Below, piece by piece: positions 18,718-27,803 of a DNA stretch of 64,000 nt; within the stretch, counting starts at the first letter, position 1; each line of letters opens with the position of its first letter. The position numbers and the translations under genes are program-made. This DNA comes from Rhodothermales bacterium. Its GTDB lineage: Bacteria; Bacteroidota; Rhodothermia; Rhodothermales; UBA10348. The stretch covers positions 112,435 to 176,434 of the forward strand of contig JANJTM010000068.1 of the NCBI GenBank assembly GCA_024711125.1, given 5' to 3'. The notes below the pieces were generated by a model. It was not told the origin of the DNA. It saw nothing but the letters and a program-made list of their open reading frames with translations, and did not search any database.

Positions 18718-20004
18718 ATGCCGCGCATCCGTCCCGCTGTCGCCCTCGCCGTCCTGTTCCTGGTACCCGCCTGCGCCCAGCCCCAGGTCGACCAGGCCAG
18801 CCTCGTGCGGGTCCTTTCGGTCCTCGCCGACGACTCGCTGCGCGGGAGGGCCGCGTTTTCACCCGACGCCATGAGGGCGGCCGACTTCCTCGCCGACGAA
18901 TTCGCCGCCATCGGGCTCGAGCCCCCGGCAGGCCAGGAGGGGTATCTGCAGCGGTTCGCGGTGTATTCGGTTACGGCCGATTCCGTCGCCGTCATGCTGA
19001 ACGGGCGTCCGGTGGACCCGGCGAACGCCGCGGTTTCGGTTTCCGCGGCCGGCATCGACTGGACGCAGGAGACCGGCCCCGCGCCGACGCTCGTGGGCCG
19101 CGACGGAAATCTCATGGACGCATGGCGGTCGGCGCGCGGCACCGACGCCCTGATCGTGGCCGATCCGGCGCATGCGGAGTCCTTCGCGCGTATCCGTGGC
19201 TTCCTGGCCCGGGGATCGCGATCGACTTCGCCCGAGGGGGGCTCATCGACCGCCATCGTGCTCGCGGCAGGGCCGGTGACCTCGTACGCGGTCCGGGCGA
19301 CGGCCCGCACCGCGGAAACGCCGCTCGCCAACGTCGTCGGAACCATCCCCGGGCGCCGTGCCGACGAGATCGTGCTGTTCTCGGCCCACTACGACCACAT
19401 CGGCATCGTTCGTCCGGTCGAAGGCGACTCGATCGGCAACGGGGCGAACGACGACGCGTCGGGTACCGCGGCCGTGGTGGAACTGGCCCGCTATTTCAAG
19501 GCGGCGGGTCGCCCGGAACGCACGCTGCTCTTCGCCGCGTTCACGGCCGAGGAATCGGGTGGTTACGGCTCCCGGCATTTCAGCGAACAACTCGACCCGG
19601 ACCGCATCGTCGCGATGTTCAACATCGAGATGATCGGCAAGCCCGCCGTCGAGGGCCCGAACACGGCCTGGATCACGGGTTGGGACCGAAGCGATTTCGG
19701 GCCGATCCTCGCCGCCGCGGTCGAAGGAACCGAGTTCCGGTTCTACGCCGATCCCTATCCGGAGCAGAACCTCTTCTACCGGTCAGACAACGCCACCCTC
19801 GCGCGGCTGGGCGTTCCGGCCCACTCGATTTCGACCACACCGATCGACGTGGACACCGACTATCACCAGGTCAGTGACGAGGTCGGGACGCTGGACCTCG
19901 AACACCTGGCGGCCACGGTGCGAGCGATCGCCGCGGGGGCCCGAACGATCGTGTCGGGCGAAGCTACGCCGACCCGGGTGGCGCCGGAAACGCTCGAGCG
20001 ATAG
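18718..20004 (+). CDS. M28-family zinc aminopeptidase, lipoprotein
   Basis: A 428-residue exopeptidase. A hydrophobic signal ends in a lipobox-like LVPAC (Cys19). Catalytic and metal residues typical of M28 are visible: His224 (SAHYDHIGI), Asp in NGANDDASG (about 244-249), Glu278/Glu279 (TAEESGG), Glu304 (NIEMIG) and His383 (DYHQVSD). It would release N-terminal amino acids from peptides at the outer membrane or in the periplasm with two zinc ions. An apical insertion (residues about 90-205) separates the propeptide-like start from the catalytic core. It is divergent from an APC permease with 100 bp between starts, which suggests a shared regulatory region. Confidence 0.9.
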   Translation: MPRIRPAVALAVLFLVPACAQPQVDQASLVRVLSVLADDSLRGRAAFSPDAMRAADFLADEFAAIGLEPPAGQEGYLQRFAVYSVTADSVAVMLNGRPVDPANAAVSVSAAGIDWTQETGPAPTLVGRDGNLMDAWRSARGTDALIVADPAHAESFARIRGFLARGSRSTSPEGGSSTAIVLAAGPVTSYAVRATARTAETPLANVVGTIPGRRADEIVLFSAHYDHIGIVRPVEGDSIGNGANDDASGTAAVVELARYFKAAGRPERTLLFAAFTAEESGGYGSRHFSEQLDPDRIVAMFNIEMIGKPAVEGPNTAWITGWDRSDFGPILAAAVEGTEFRFYADPYPEQNLFYRSDNATLARLGVPAHSISTTPIDVDTDYHQVSDEVGTLDLEHLAATVRAIAAGARTIVSGEATPTRVAPETLER

Positions 20005-20011
20005 GCTTCGG

Positions 20012-20761
20012 CTATCGTGTCGCCTGCACGTATCGGCGGGCGGCGTCGATCGCCGATTCGGCGCGCAGCATCCGACGATCCTCGCGGTCGATCGCCAGCA
20101 GGATCACGCGGCCTGGCGCACCCTCGTATTCGACGAACCACACCGGCCGATCGGAGCCCGCGTAGGCCAGCGAACCTTCACCCCGCACCCGGACGCTTAC
20201 CGTGCGCGCACCGGCCGTGAAATGGAATACGGGGATGCGCGCGGCGTATCCGACTTCGAGCGGAAGCGCGGCCACCAGGGGCTGCACGAACGCCGCGTCC
20301 AGTACCGGCATGGACACGGTCGTATCGACGACCGTCGTCACCCCCATTCGCTGCACGCGCCCGGTGATGCGGCCGTCGGGTCCGTAATCGAGCGACGCCG
20401 ATTCGAGGTCGCCCATCGTGTGGCGGAATCGCAGCGGGAGCAGCGTCGCGGCGTCGACGAGGAGCGTGTCGGTCGTCGTCGACAACGGGAATTCCTGCTT
20501 CAGGATGAAGCGCAGGGCTGCACGGGAGCCGAGGCTCGACCGCTCGACGGTTCCGGTCGAGGCCCCGATGCGTTCGGTGCCCTCGGACGATACGATCAGC
20601 ATGTCGGAGACGTCCGTTCCGATCGGAAGCAGTGCCGGGTCGAGCCCGAACGGGGCCGACGCCGCGATCCCGGCTTCCACGGCAGGACGCGCGTCGTCCG
20701 GCGCACAGGCCGGCGCGCACGCGAACAGCACCAGGGTCAGCGTGCCGATGACCCGCGTCAT
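20012..20761 (-). CDS. Lipoprotein of unknown function, tandem paralogue 2
   Basis: A 249-residue lipoprotein (signal with FACAPAC near residues 14-19). It is similar to the next gene upstream along most of its length: LLPIGTDVSDMLI here against RIPIGTLVSDLSI there, DTLLVDAATLLPLRFRH against DTLEVDAATLRPLRYRN, and near the end RPVWFVEYEGAPG with AIDREDRRMLR. The pattern resembles DUF3108-type beta-rich periplasmic proteins, but I cannot confirm membership. The ATG overlaps the stop of its paralogue (ATGA). It belongs to a TerC-lipoprotein-lipoprotein operon. Function unknown. Confidence 0.75.
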   Translation of the reverse strand: MTRVIGTLTLVLFACAPACAPDDARPAVEAGIAASAPFGLDPALLPIGTDVSDMLIVSSEGTERIGASTGTVERSSLGSRAALRFILKQEFPLSTTTDTLLVDAATLLPLRFRHTMGDLESASLDYGPDGRITGRVQRMGVTTVVDTTVSMPVLDAAFVQPLVAALPLEVGYAARIPVFHFTAGARTVSVRVRGEGSLAYAGSDRPVWFVEYEGAPGRVILLAIDREDRRMLRAESAIDAARRYVQATR

Positions 20762-21471
20762 CGCGCGGCCTGGACGAACAGCCCGCCGTCCTGGACCGTG
20801 GATTCGGTACGGAGCAGTCGCCCGGTTTCGCGGTCGATCGACAGGATTGCCGCGGCCCCGCCCGGGGTGGCGTAGTCCACCAACCAGACCGGGCGTTCGC
20901 CGCCCCCGTGGGGGATCGAGCCGGAACCCGTTACGCGCACCGAGAGCGTGTCCAGCCCGAAATCGTAGCTGTAGACCGGCACGTACGCCTCGAAGCCCTC
21001 GGCGAGCGGCAACGCCGGCACGAGCGGAAGGAAATCCGACGCGTCGTAGAACACCCCCGCGATCAGCGTGTCGATCGTAACGATCTCGCCGGCCCGCGCG
21101 ACCGTGCCCTTGATCCGCCCGACGTCGTCGTACCGCAGCGATATGGACTGGAACGCTCCGAATACGTTGCGGTAGCGCAGGGGGCGCAGCGTCGCGGCGT
21201 CGACCTCGAGGGTATCGAACATGGACGCCATCGGCAACCGCTGCTCCAGCGTCAGCCGCAGGATCTCGCGTCCGTCGATCGCGAGTCGCTCCGCTCCTTG
21301 GATCGCTTCGCCCAGGCTCGTAGTCGACGAGTCACGGGTGATCGAGAGGTCCGACACGAGGGTTCCGATCGGAATTCGTGCGGGGTCGAGCGAAAGGTCG
21401 ACGGGAGGGGTGGTCGGCTCCGGCGAGCCGCAGGCGGCAACGAGGAGGAGCGGAAGGAAGAAGCGTTTCAT
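20758..21471 (-). CDS. Lipoprotein of unknown function, tandem paralogue 1
   Basis: A 237-residue lipoprotein with a strong lipobox (LLLVAACGS, Cys14). It is the upstream copy of a tandem duplication. It shares DAATLRPLRYRN, the run VPALPLAEGFEAYVPVYSY, a VRVTGSGS strand and the end RPVWLVDYATPGG plus IDRETGRLLRTEST with its neighbour. The fold appears all-beta and DUF3108-like. It starts 13 nt after the TerC stop and is coupled to the downstream copy. Function unknown; the duplication suggests a hetero-oligomer or divergent ligands. Confidence 0.75.
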   Translation of the reverse strand: MKRFFLPLLLVAACGSPEPTTPPVDLSLDPARIPIGTLVSDLSITRDSSTTSLGEAIQGAERLAIDGREILRLTLEQRLPMASMFDTLEVDAATLRPLRYRNVFGAFQSISLRYDDVGRIKGTVARAGEIVTIDTLIAGVFYDASDFLPLVPALPLAEGFEAYVPVYSYDFGLDTLSVRVTGSGSIPHGGGERPVWLVDYATPGGAAAILSIDRETGRLLRTESTVQDGGLFVQAAR

Positions 21472-21483
21472 CGGGTGCGGGGT

Positions 21484-22596
21484 TCAGGGAAGGCGTCGTT
21501 CTTCGCGATCCACCCAGAGCGAAGCGAGTACGCCCGCGGTGAGGATCACGACGACGACGCCGAGCAGATAGAGGTTGAAATGCTCGCCGAGGATCTCCCG
21601 AAGCCAGCCGGCGATCAGCATTTTCACGCCGACCACCAGGAGTACGACGGCCAGGGCGACCTTGAGGTATCGGAACTGGGTGACCATTCCGGCCAGCGCG
21701 AAGTAGAGCGAGCGAAGGCCCAGGATGGCGAAAACGTTCGACGTGAACACCAGGAACGGGTCGCCCGTGATCGCGAAAATGGCCGGTATCGAGTCCACCG
21801 CGAAGACCAGGTCGGTCGTTTCGACCATTACGAGGGCAAGCGCGAGCGGAGTGATCAGGAGCGTGCCGGGCGGGCTGCGATCAACCACCACGTCGGGCAG
21901 CAGCGCGGCACCCGGGGTTTCGGCCTGGTGCGACGCCGCGGTGCCGGCACGCACGAAGAAGTGCTCTCCGTGGAAGTGCATCGTTACCGGGAAGAACCGT
22001 CGCGCGTACCGCACGACGAAGTTCTGGTCCGGCGGACGTTCCTCGGTGTCGAGGAACAGCATGCGTACCGCCGTCACGATCAGGAAAAGGGCGAATACGT
22101 AGAGGATCCAGTGGAACTCCTGTACGAGCGTCGCCCCGACGCCGATCATCGCGCCGCGCAGCACCAGTGCTCCCAGGATGCCCCAGAACAATACGCGGTG
22201 CTGGTACATCTGCGGTACCGCGAAGTACTGGAAGATCATCGCGATGACGAAGATGTTGTCGACGCTGAGCGACTTCTCGATCACGTACCCTGTCAGGTAC
22301 TTGCCGAGCGCGGTCGTTCCGTCGTTGATCATGCCATCGACGGGATCGGCCTCGTGCCCGAGACCCATCCAGTGTGCCTCGTAGGCGAAGTACACGAAGA
22401 CTCCGAAAAGCAGCCCGAGGCCGAACCAGACCACGAACCACCGCATCGCCTCGCGAACGCCGATGACGTGGGCCTTCCGATGGAATACTCCCAGGTCCAG
22501 CGCGAGGAACCCGAGGATCATCAGGAGAAAACCGGCCCAGACGAGGAACACGAGCGCAGGGGTGGGAGACGGCCGTGTCAACGCACGCGGACCCAT
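21484..22596 (-). CDS. TerC/Alx-family integral membrane protein
   Basis: A 370-residue polytopic protein of the TerC family, with about nine hydrophobic helices. The characteristic acidic intramembrane motifs are KSLSVDNIFVIAMIF and TTDLVFAVDSIPAIFAITGD. Members include Alx and are linked to metal-ion (Mn, Ca) export or tellurite resistance. A soluble loop between helices around residues 190-235 (FFPVTMHFHGEHFFVRAG) has several histidines that may bind metal. The ATG at 22596 opens the operon with the two lipoproteins. It could export metal, with the lipoproteins as periplasmic helpers; that is inferred from context. An upstream Alx-type riboswitch was not recognised. Confidence 0.87.
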   Translation of the reverse strand: MGPRALTRPSPTPALVFLVWAGFLLMILGFLALDLGVFHRKAHVIGVREAMRWFVVWFGLGLLFGVFVYFAYEAHWMGLGHEADPVDGMINDGTTALGKYLTGYVIEKSLSVDNIFVIAMIFQYFAVPQMYQHRVLFWGILGALVLRGAMIGVGATLVQEFHWILYVFALFLIVTAVRMLFLDTEERPPDQNFVVRYARRFFPVTMHFHGEHFFVRAGTAASHQAETPGAALLPDVVVDRSPPGTLLITPLALALVMVETTDLVFAVDSIPAIFAITGDPFLVFTSNVFAILGLRSLYFALAGMVTQFRYLKVALAVVLLVVGVKMLIAGWLREILGEHFNLYLLGVVVVILTAGVLASLWVDREERRLP

Positions 22597-22684
22597 GCCG
22601 ATCCTCCCACCGGCCGGCGCCCCCCGTGAATTTCCGTGGGGATACGCTGCCTGGTCGCCGGTCCCGCGCGGCGAGGTCGCGGTG

Positions 22685-23938
22685 TCAGGTCACGGCCGCG
22701 CCGGAGACGTCGAGCGGGACCAGCGCGACCCCGTCGTCGGATGCCGCATCGACCCGCAGCCCGACGTGCCCCTCGAGGAACGACAGCAGGAGGTCGCCCG
22801 CGGCCTCGCGCCGCCAGCTCGTCAGCAGCGCGATTCCGTCTGCCGGCTCGGGCCGGTCTCCGAAGTGCCACGCAACGAGCTGTTCGACCTGGTCTCGGGT
22901 GGCGATCATCGTCTGCGCCACGCCGATCGTGCCGGCCCTTGCCTTCAGGGCGGTGGTCAGCAGGTGGGCGACGGCGTCGACGCGGTCGTCGCGGCGCGGG
23001 ACAGTGACGACGGGGGGACACCGGTCGTCGGGCAGTTCGAGGCCCCTGCGGATCGCCTCGAGCAGGCCCTCGGCGCCGTTCGAGCCGACGCGCTGCATTC
23101 CGCGCATCGCGAGAACGTCGCGGACCGTTTCGGGCAGGTCGAAGACCACCTGGCGGATCGCGTCGTCCGGCGCAACGGTCGAAAGCGGCTTGTTGATCGC
23201 TTCGGCACGGCGATCGCGCCACGCGGCCACTTCCCGAAGGACCGCCAACTGGCGTGACGTCATGCCCTTGTGCGGCCCCAATCGCAACCAGAGGCGGTCG
23301 CGGTCGCGGGGCGTGTGGGCACGTTCGACCATCTCCCGCGTCACTTCGTCGGCCCAGGCCGAACGCCCGCTCCGCGAGAGCCGGTCGCGCAGCGCGCGGG
23401 CCACGTCGAGCAGGTGCCGCACGTCGTCGAGAGCGTACTCGACCTGGTCGTCCGAGAGCGGCCGCACGGTCCAGTCGGTGAAGCGGGACTTCTTTGACAG
23501 CGACACCCCCCGCAGGTTGTGCACGAGAGCCGTATAGGCCGGCGTGGCACCCTGGCCGGCGAAGGCTCCCGCGATCTGGGTGTCGAAGACGTTTCGTACG
23601 GGATGTCCGGTGGCCGAGACGAGCAGCGGGATGTCGTTGAGCGCCGCATGGAGCACCTTGACGATCCGGTCGTTCTCGAGCAACGGGCCGAGGGGGGCGA
23701 GGTCCACCTCGAACGGATCGATCGCCGCCAGGCCCCCGTCCCACGCCACCTGCACCAGGCAGAGTTGGGGCTGGTAACGCCCTTCTCCGTGGAATTCGCA
23801 GTCGAGCCCGATCTCCGCACGGTCCAGCAGGCGATCGACGAGCGTCTCGAGGCCCACCCTCGTCGCGATCACCGGGTGGCGGGACTCGGAGTGCGACCGG
23901 CCGTTCCCCGCGTCTTCGTCATGGTGCCGCCGGCTCAT
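22685..23938 (-). CDS. rnd: Ribonuclease D
   Basis: A 417-residue 3'-5' exoribonuclease of the DEDDy type that trims tRNA and other structured RNA ends. The exonuclease motifs are ExoI LDCEFHGEGRYQPQLCLVQ (Asp and Glu of DxE), ExoII HAALNDIPLL (Asp) and ExoIII YALDDVRHLL (YxxxD). An HRDC-like domain follows around residues 205-300, then a C-terminal region similar to the second HRDC of RNase D. The ATG overlaps the DUF2164 stop by 4 nt. An N-terminal extension of about 20 residues precedes the exonuclease domain. Confidence 0.88.
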   Translation of the reverse strand: MSRRHHDEDAGNGRSHSESRHPVIATRVGLETLVDRLLDRAEIGLDCEFHGEGRYQPQLCLVQVAWDGGLAAIDPFEVDLAPLGPLLENDRIVKVLHAALNDIPLLVSATGHPVRNVFDTQIAGAFAGQGATPAYTALVHNLRGVSLSKKSRFTDWTVRPLSDDQVEYALDDVRHLLDVARALRDRLSRSGRSAWADEVTREMVERAHTPRDRDRLWLRLGPHKGMTSRQLAVLREVAAWRDRRAEAINKPLSTVAPDDAIRQVVFDLPETVRDVLAMRGMQRVGSNGAEGLLEAIRRGLELPDDRCPPVVTVPRRDDRVDAVAHLLTTALKARAGTIGVAQTMIATRDQVEQLVAWHFGDRPEPADGIALLTSWRREAAGDLLLSFLEGHVGLRVDAASDDGVALVPLDVSGAAVT

Positions 23939-24204
23939 GCCCGGTTCCCCCTCGCCAGTCTGCGCCAGTACTGGAACTCGGGTTCGTGGACCTCGACGTC
24001 GAGTTCGGCCGCGCGGGAGCGCATGCGGTCCTGGCAGTGCGAAACAGCGAGGTTGTACACGCTGGGTGCGATCTCTTCCAGGAAGAACTCGAGCAGGCCG
24101 TCGGCCGCGAGACGTCCGATGTCGTCGTTCATGTTCGCGCGGAAGTACTGCTGGATCGAGTTGACCGCCTCGTCGTGCGCTTCACGGGGGAGTTCAATGG
24201 CCAT
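23935..24204 (-). CDS. DUF2164 family protein
   Basis: An 89-residue small protein that matches the DUF2164 pattern: an N-terminal basic/acidic helix, SIQQYFRANMNDDIGRLAAD, then LLEFFLEEIAPSVYNLAV and SHCQDRM. Members are small cytoplasmic proteins of unknown function. It is coupled by a 4-nt overlap to RNase D, so a role near RNA processing is possible but unproven. Confidence 0.8.
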   Translation of the reverse strand: MAIELPREAHDEAVNSIQQYFRANMNDDIGRLAADGLLEFFLEEIAPSVYNLAVSHCQDRMRSRAAELDVEVHEPEFQYWRRLARGNRA

Positions 24205-24333
24205 ATCGCCGGGTTTCGTCGGGTCCGAGTTTCGTCTGCGCCCAATGTAGCCCCGTTCCGGTGGGGGTCGCGGGCATGAAGCGAGGCCGGGCCGGCAATT
24301 TCCGCGAAACGCACGAAGGGGCCTGGTCTCGCG

Positions 24334-24939
24334 TCAGAAACGGGCCGAAAAAGCGAGTCCGTAGCCGCCCGTCGGGTCGGCATGCGGACGCACCGCGACG
24401 TGACGCGCGAGCATCCGCTCGTTGTGTGCCCGGGCCGTCGCGCGGGCGGCGCCGATGTCGGTAGCCACGAGATACGTCAATGCAAGGAAAGAGGCCGCGC
24501 CGAGCGTCGCGGCGTTGCGGTTGAAATCGTCGCTGCCCCCGCCGTCCATCTGGTCGAGCGCGAGCAGGGACAGCGCCAGGCCGCTGGCCATCGCGACGCC
24601 GAACCGCACGCCGACCCCGCGAAGGGCCCGGCCGGAGTCGCCTCCATAAAAATGACCTACTGCCGGTCCGATCAGCAGCCCGGCGGAAGCGAGCATCATC
24701 GAGGCCCCTCCCTCACCGGATTCCGGCGTGAACGCGACGCCCAGGAAGATCGGCGCCATCGTGCTCCAGAGGGAAAGCCGGTAGGCCGTCCGCTCGGACC
24801 GATGGGCGGGCCCGGGTTCGGAGGGATCCAGGGTGCGGGCTGGGGCCTGGGCCTGGGCGTGGGACAACCCGGGCAGCATGCCGGAGAGGCTGAAGGCGAG
24901 GACGAGCGCCGGCACGGCGCAACGGGCGGAGGAACGCAT
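24334..24939 (-). CDS. Hypothetical exported membrane protein
   Basis: A 201-residue protein with a signal peptide ending near SHAQAQ, a Ser/Glu-rich linker and then three or four hydrophobic segments (including LWSTMAPIFLGVAF, MMLASAGLLIGPAVGHFYGG and FGVAMASGLALSLLAL). The C-terminal end LAFSARF resembles outer-membrane or surface proteins. The pattern TMAPIFLGV...GP..GHFY..D..R is seen in small uncharacterised proteins of this phylum, but I cannot name a family. It lies 10 nt behind the GH2 gene and is probably co-transcribed. Confidence 0.6.
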   Translation of the reverse strand: MRSSARCAVPALVLAFSLSGMLPGLSHAQAQAPARTLDPSEPGPAHRSERTAYRLSLWSTMAPIFLGVAFTPESGEGGASMMLASAGLLIGPAVGHFYGGDSGRALRGVGVRFGVAMASGLALSLLALDQMDGGGSDDFNRNAATLGAASFLALTYLVATDIGAARATARAHNERMLARHVAVRPHADPTGGYGLAFSARF

Positions 24940-24949
24940 CCGTGGGGGT

Positions 24950-27736
24950 TCAGCGTGCGATGATCGAAACCGCGGCGGGGGAGAGACCCGCGGCTTCGGC
25001 CGTGACCCGGATGACGCCTGGTCCGACGGGCCGCACGATAAGAAGAGCCTTTCCGTAGAACAACCTCCGTTCCGCGGCCTGGTCCGGCTCCATCGACAGC
25101 GGATCGCCGTTGCAGACGCCCGCGATCTCGCCCGGCCCTTCGATCGTGTACCGCACGAGGTGGTCGGACAGCGGGTTTGCCAGTCCCTTCGCGTCGAGCG
25201 CCTCGGTCGTCACGTACACCAGGTCCTCGCGATCTGAGGTCACCTCGGCGCGGTCGGCCAGGAGGCGCAACGAGGTCGCTTCTCCCGTCGTCGACACCGT
25301 GGCCTCGCCGATCGCCTGCCCGTCCCGGTACGCGACCGCGCGCAGCGTACCCGGTTGGTACGTCACCTCGTTCCAGCGAAGGCGGTAGTCGTAGGTCACG
25401 TCGTAGTACTCGTTCTCGACCCGCCGCTCGTAGGCGCCGAAGCCGTCCAGGCCGGGCACGGCTCCTTCGCGCGAGTCCCCGAAAACGACCCGCAGGAAGC
25501 GCGCCGTGACGTCCACGTCATGGTACACCCGGCGGGGGCCGCCCCATTGCGGCGTCATCGACGTCGGCTTCGACGCCACCGCGCGCCAGGTGCGCCCGTC
25601 GCGCGAGGCCTCGATCGTGTACGCGTACAGCTTCTCCTCCCGTGGCGTGTCGAGCGAGAGATAGCGCACGTGCTGCGAAGCGCCCAGGTCGACCTGGAAC
25701 GCGGCATTCTGTCCCTCGACGGCCCGCCACGGCAGCGGGGACCGACCCTCGGCCAGGTTCGGGGCCTTCGCCGGCACCTCGCCCTTGCGCCGCATGCCGA
25801 GCGACTTCCCGTTGAGGAAAAGCTCGGCCGAATCGCCGTTCGTGTAGACGAAGACCGGAACGTTCTTCCCGCGCCGATCGGGCCAGTTCCAGTGCGGAAG
25901 AATGTGGACCGTCGTCTCGTCGGGCCGCCAGTGGCTGCGGTAGAGGTAGTACCGGTCCTTGGGGAATCCGCACAGGTCGACGATGCCGAAATACGAGGAG
26001 CGCGCCTCCCGGTTGTGCGGGGTCGGCTCGCCCAGGTAGTCGAAGCCGGTCCATACGATCTCGCCCGCCACGAACGTATCGGCCGCCATGTACGCGAATT
26101 CGCGGTCGGCGATGTCGCTCCAGGACGCGCTCGTCAGGTCGTAGCTGGAGATCTGGAGCGACGACGGGTAGTCGTGCTGCCGGTTCGGCAGCTCCGGCTC
26201 GTAGTACCCGCGCGTCGAGAGGGCGCTGGCCGATTCCGAATAGATCAACGGCTCGTTCGGCCACGATTCATGCTTGCGCCAGTAGCGCCGGCCGTAGTTC
26301 CACCCGTCCACGTCGAGGGCCACGAAGTTCTTCCCGTCGACGAGCCCGGGAACGTGGTTGGCCATCGTGACCGGCCGCGTATCGTCGTAGGCGCGCACGA
26401 ACCCGGCCATCATCGCCATGCGGGCGGGCTCGATGCCCTCCTCGCGCTCCTCGCCGCCGAGTTCGTTTCCGATCGACCAGAGGACCACGCTCGGCGAGTT
26501 TCGGTCCCGCATCACCATCGCGCGGATGTTCCGGTGCCCGAATTCCACGAGCGGGGGCTGCAGGTCGGGCCGGCCCGCGGTGCGGTCCCACTTGTCGAAG
26601 GCCTCGTCCCAGACGAGGATGCCCATTTCATCGCACAGTTCGATCAATTCGCGGGCCGGCGGATTATGCGACGTACGCACCATGTTCACGCCCATGTCGA
26701 GCATGATCTCCAGTTGTCGCTCGGCCGCGCGGCGGTTGAACGCGCCGCCCAGCACGCCCTGGTCGTGGTGCAGGTTGACGCCCTTCAGCTGCACACGCCG
26801 GCCGTTCAGGCGAAAGCCCCCGTCGGCCGAAAACGAAAACGTGCGGAAGCCGAACCGCGTCGTCTCCTCGTCGAGCACGCCGTCGTTGCCGCTCACGCGC
26901 GTCTCCACGCGATACCGGTGCGGATGCTCGATGTCCCACAGGAGCGGGTCGTCGACGCGGAATTCCTGCCGGACGGTCGCCGGATTGCCGGCGGGAAGCC
27001 GCACGCCGCGCGGGAGCGTCTCCACGAGCGTCCCGTCCGGCGCGTAGAGCCGCGTCTCGAGGAAGACGATCAGCGCCTCCCGGGTGTGGTTCTCGATCGT
27101 CGTTTCGACCCAGGCGGTGTTGGCGGGCGTGCCCTCGGTCTCGTCGCCGTTCGTCGTCACGCGCACGCCCCACTGCGCCAGGTGCACGGGTTCGGCGACG
27201 GTGACCGAGACGCCCCGGTAGATGCCCGCGCCGGGATACCAGCGGGAGTACCACTTCCGCGTGTCGACGTGTACGAGCACGGTATTCCGGGCGTCCACGC
27301 CCCAGCGCACCTGATCGGTGATGTCCACGCGGAAGGGGGTGTACCCGTAGTCCCACTCGCCGGCTTTCACCCCGTTCACGTAGATCGTCGGAAACGCCAT
27401 CACCCCGTCGAAATCGAGGTACACCCGCCGCTTCGCGCCCCCGAAATCCGGCGAGACCGGCGCATCCGGTCCCACGGTGAGGGTCGCGAGGTACCAGCCC
27501 TCGCCCTGCCACGGCAGCTTGCCCGTGTCCCCGTTCCCGGCCGGGTCGACCGGCCCCTCGATCGCCCAGTCGTGCGGAAGGTCCACGGTGCGCCAGGTCG
27601 CGGCCTGCGGGTTGGCCGGGTCGACCGCGTCGCGGGTGAACTTCCATCCGCGGTTGGCCGAGTGGGTGACGGTCTGGGCATGGACGGGCAGGGCGATCGC
27701 AAGGGCGAGCGCGGCGGCAAGGAGACGAGCTGACAT
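24950..27736 (-). CDS. Glycoside hydrolase family 2, beta-galactosidase type
   Basis: A 928-residue exported GH2 enzyme. Signal peptide residues 1-21 (LPVHAQ) are followed by the sugar-binding jelly roll (about 25-195), an Ig-like domain (195-300) and the TIM barrel (300-600). The acid/base residue is Glu425 (WSIGNELGG) and the nucleophile is Glu501 (IYSESASAL). A DUF4982-type Ig domain begins FVYTNGDSAELFLNGKSLG and is interrupted by an F5/8 type C (discoidin-like) module (FQVDLGASQHVRYLSLDTP, then FLRVVFGD) before resuming at LRWNEVTYQPGTLRAVAYRD. It likely cleaves beta-galactosides or beta-glucuronides in the periplasm or outside the cell. Substrate specificity is not readable from motifs. 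Confidence 0.9.
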   Translation of the reverse strand: MSARLLAAALALAIALPVHAQTVTHSANRGWKFTRDAVDPANPQAATWRTVDLPHDWAIEGPVDPAGNGDTGKLPWQGEGWYLATLTVGPDAPVSPDFGGAKRRVYLDFDGVMAFPTIYVNGVKAGEWDYGYTPFRVDITDQVRWGVDARNTVLVHVDTRKWYSRWYPGAGIYRGVSVTVAEPVHLAQWGVRVTTNGDETEGTPANTAWVETTIENHTREALIVFLETRLYAPDGTLVETLPRGVRLPAGNPATVRQEFRVDDPLLWDIEHPHRYRVETRVSGNDGVLDEETTRFGFRTFSFSADGGFRLNGRRVQLKGVNLHHDQGVLGGAFNRRAAERQLEIMLDMGVNMVRTSHNPPARELIELCDEMGILVWDEAFDKWDRTAGRPDLQPPLVEFGHRNIRAMVMRDRNSPSVVLWSIGNELGGEEREEGIEPARMAMMAGFVRAYDDTRPVTMANHVPGLVDGKNFVALDVDGWNYGRRYWRKHESWPNEPLIYSESASALSTRGYYEPELPNRQHDYPSSLQISSYDLTSASWSDIADREFAYMAADTFVAGEIVWTGFDYLGEPTPHNREARSSYFGIVDLCGFPKDRYYLYRSHWRPDETTVHILPHWNWPDRRGKNVPVFVYTNGDSAELFLNGKSLGMRRKGEVPAKAPNLAEGRSPLPWRAVEGQNAAFQVDLGASQHVRYLSLDTPREEKLYAYTIEASRDGRTWRAVASKPTSMTPQWGGPRRVYHDVDVTARFLRVVFGDSREGAVPGLDGFGAYERRVENEYYDVTYDYRLRWNEVTYQPGTLRAVAYRDGQAIGEATVSTTGEATSLRLLADRAEVTSDREDLVYVTTEALDAKGLANPLSDHLVRYTIEGPGEIAGVCNGDPLSMEPDQAAERRLFYGKALLIVRPVGPGVIRVTAEAAGLSPAAVSIIAR

Positions 27737-27803
27737 CGGGCGGTCCGGCAGGTTGGGCCTTCACGGTACGAAGCCCGGCCCCGGCGCGAAAGCCGGGAAG
27801 TCC

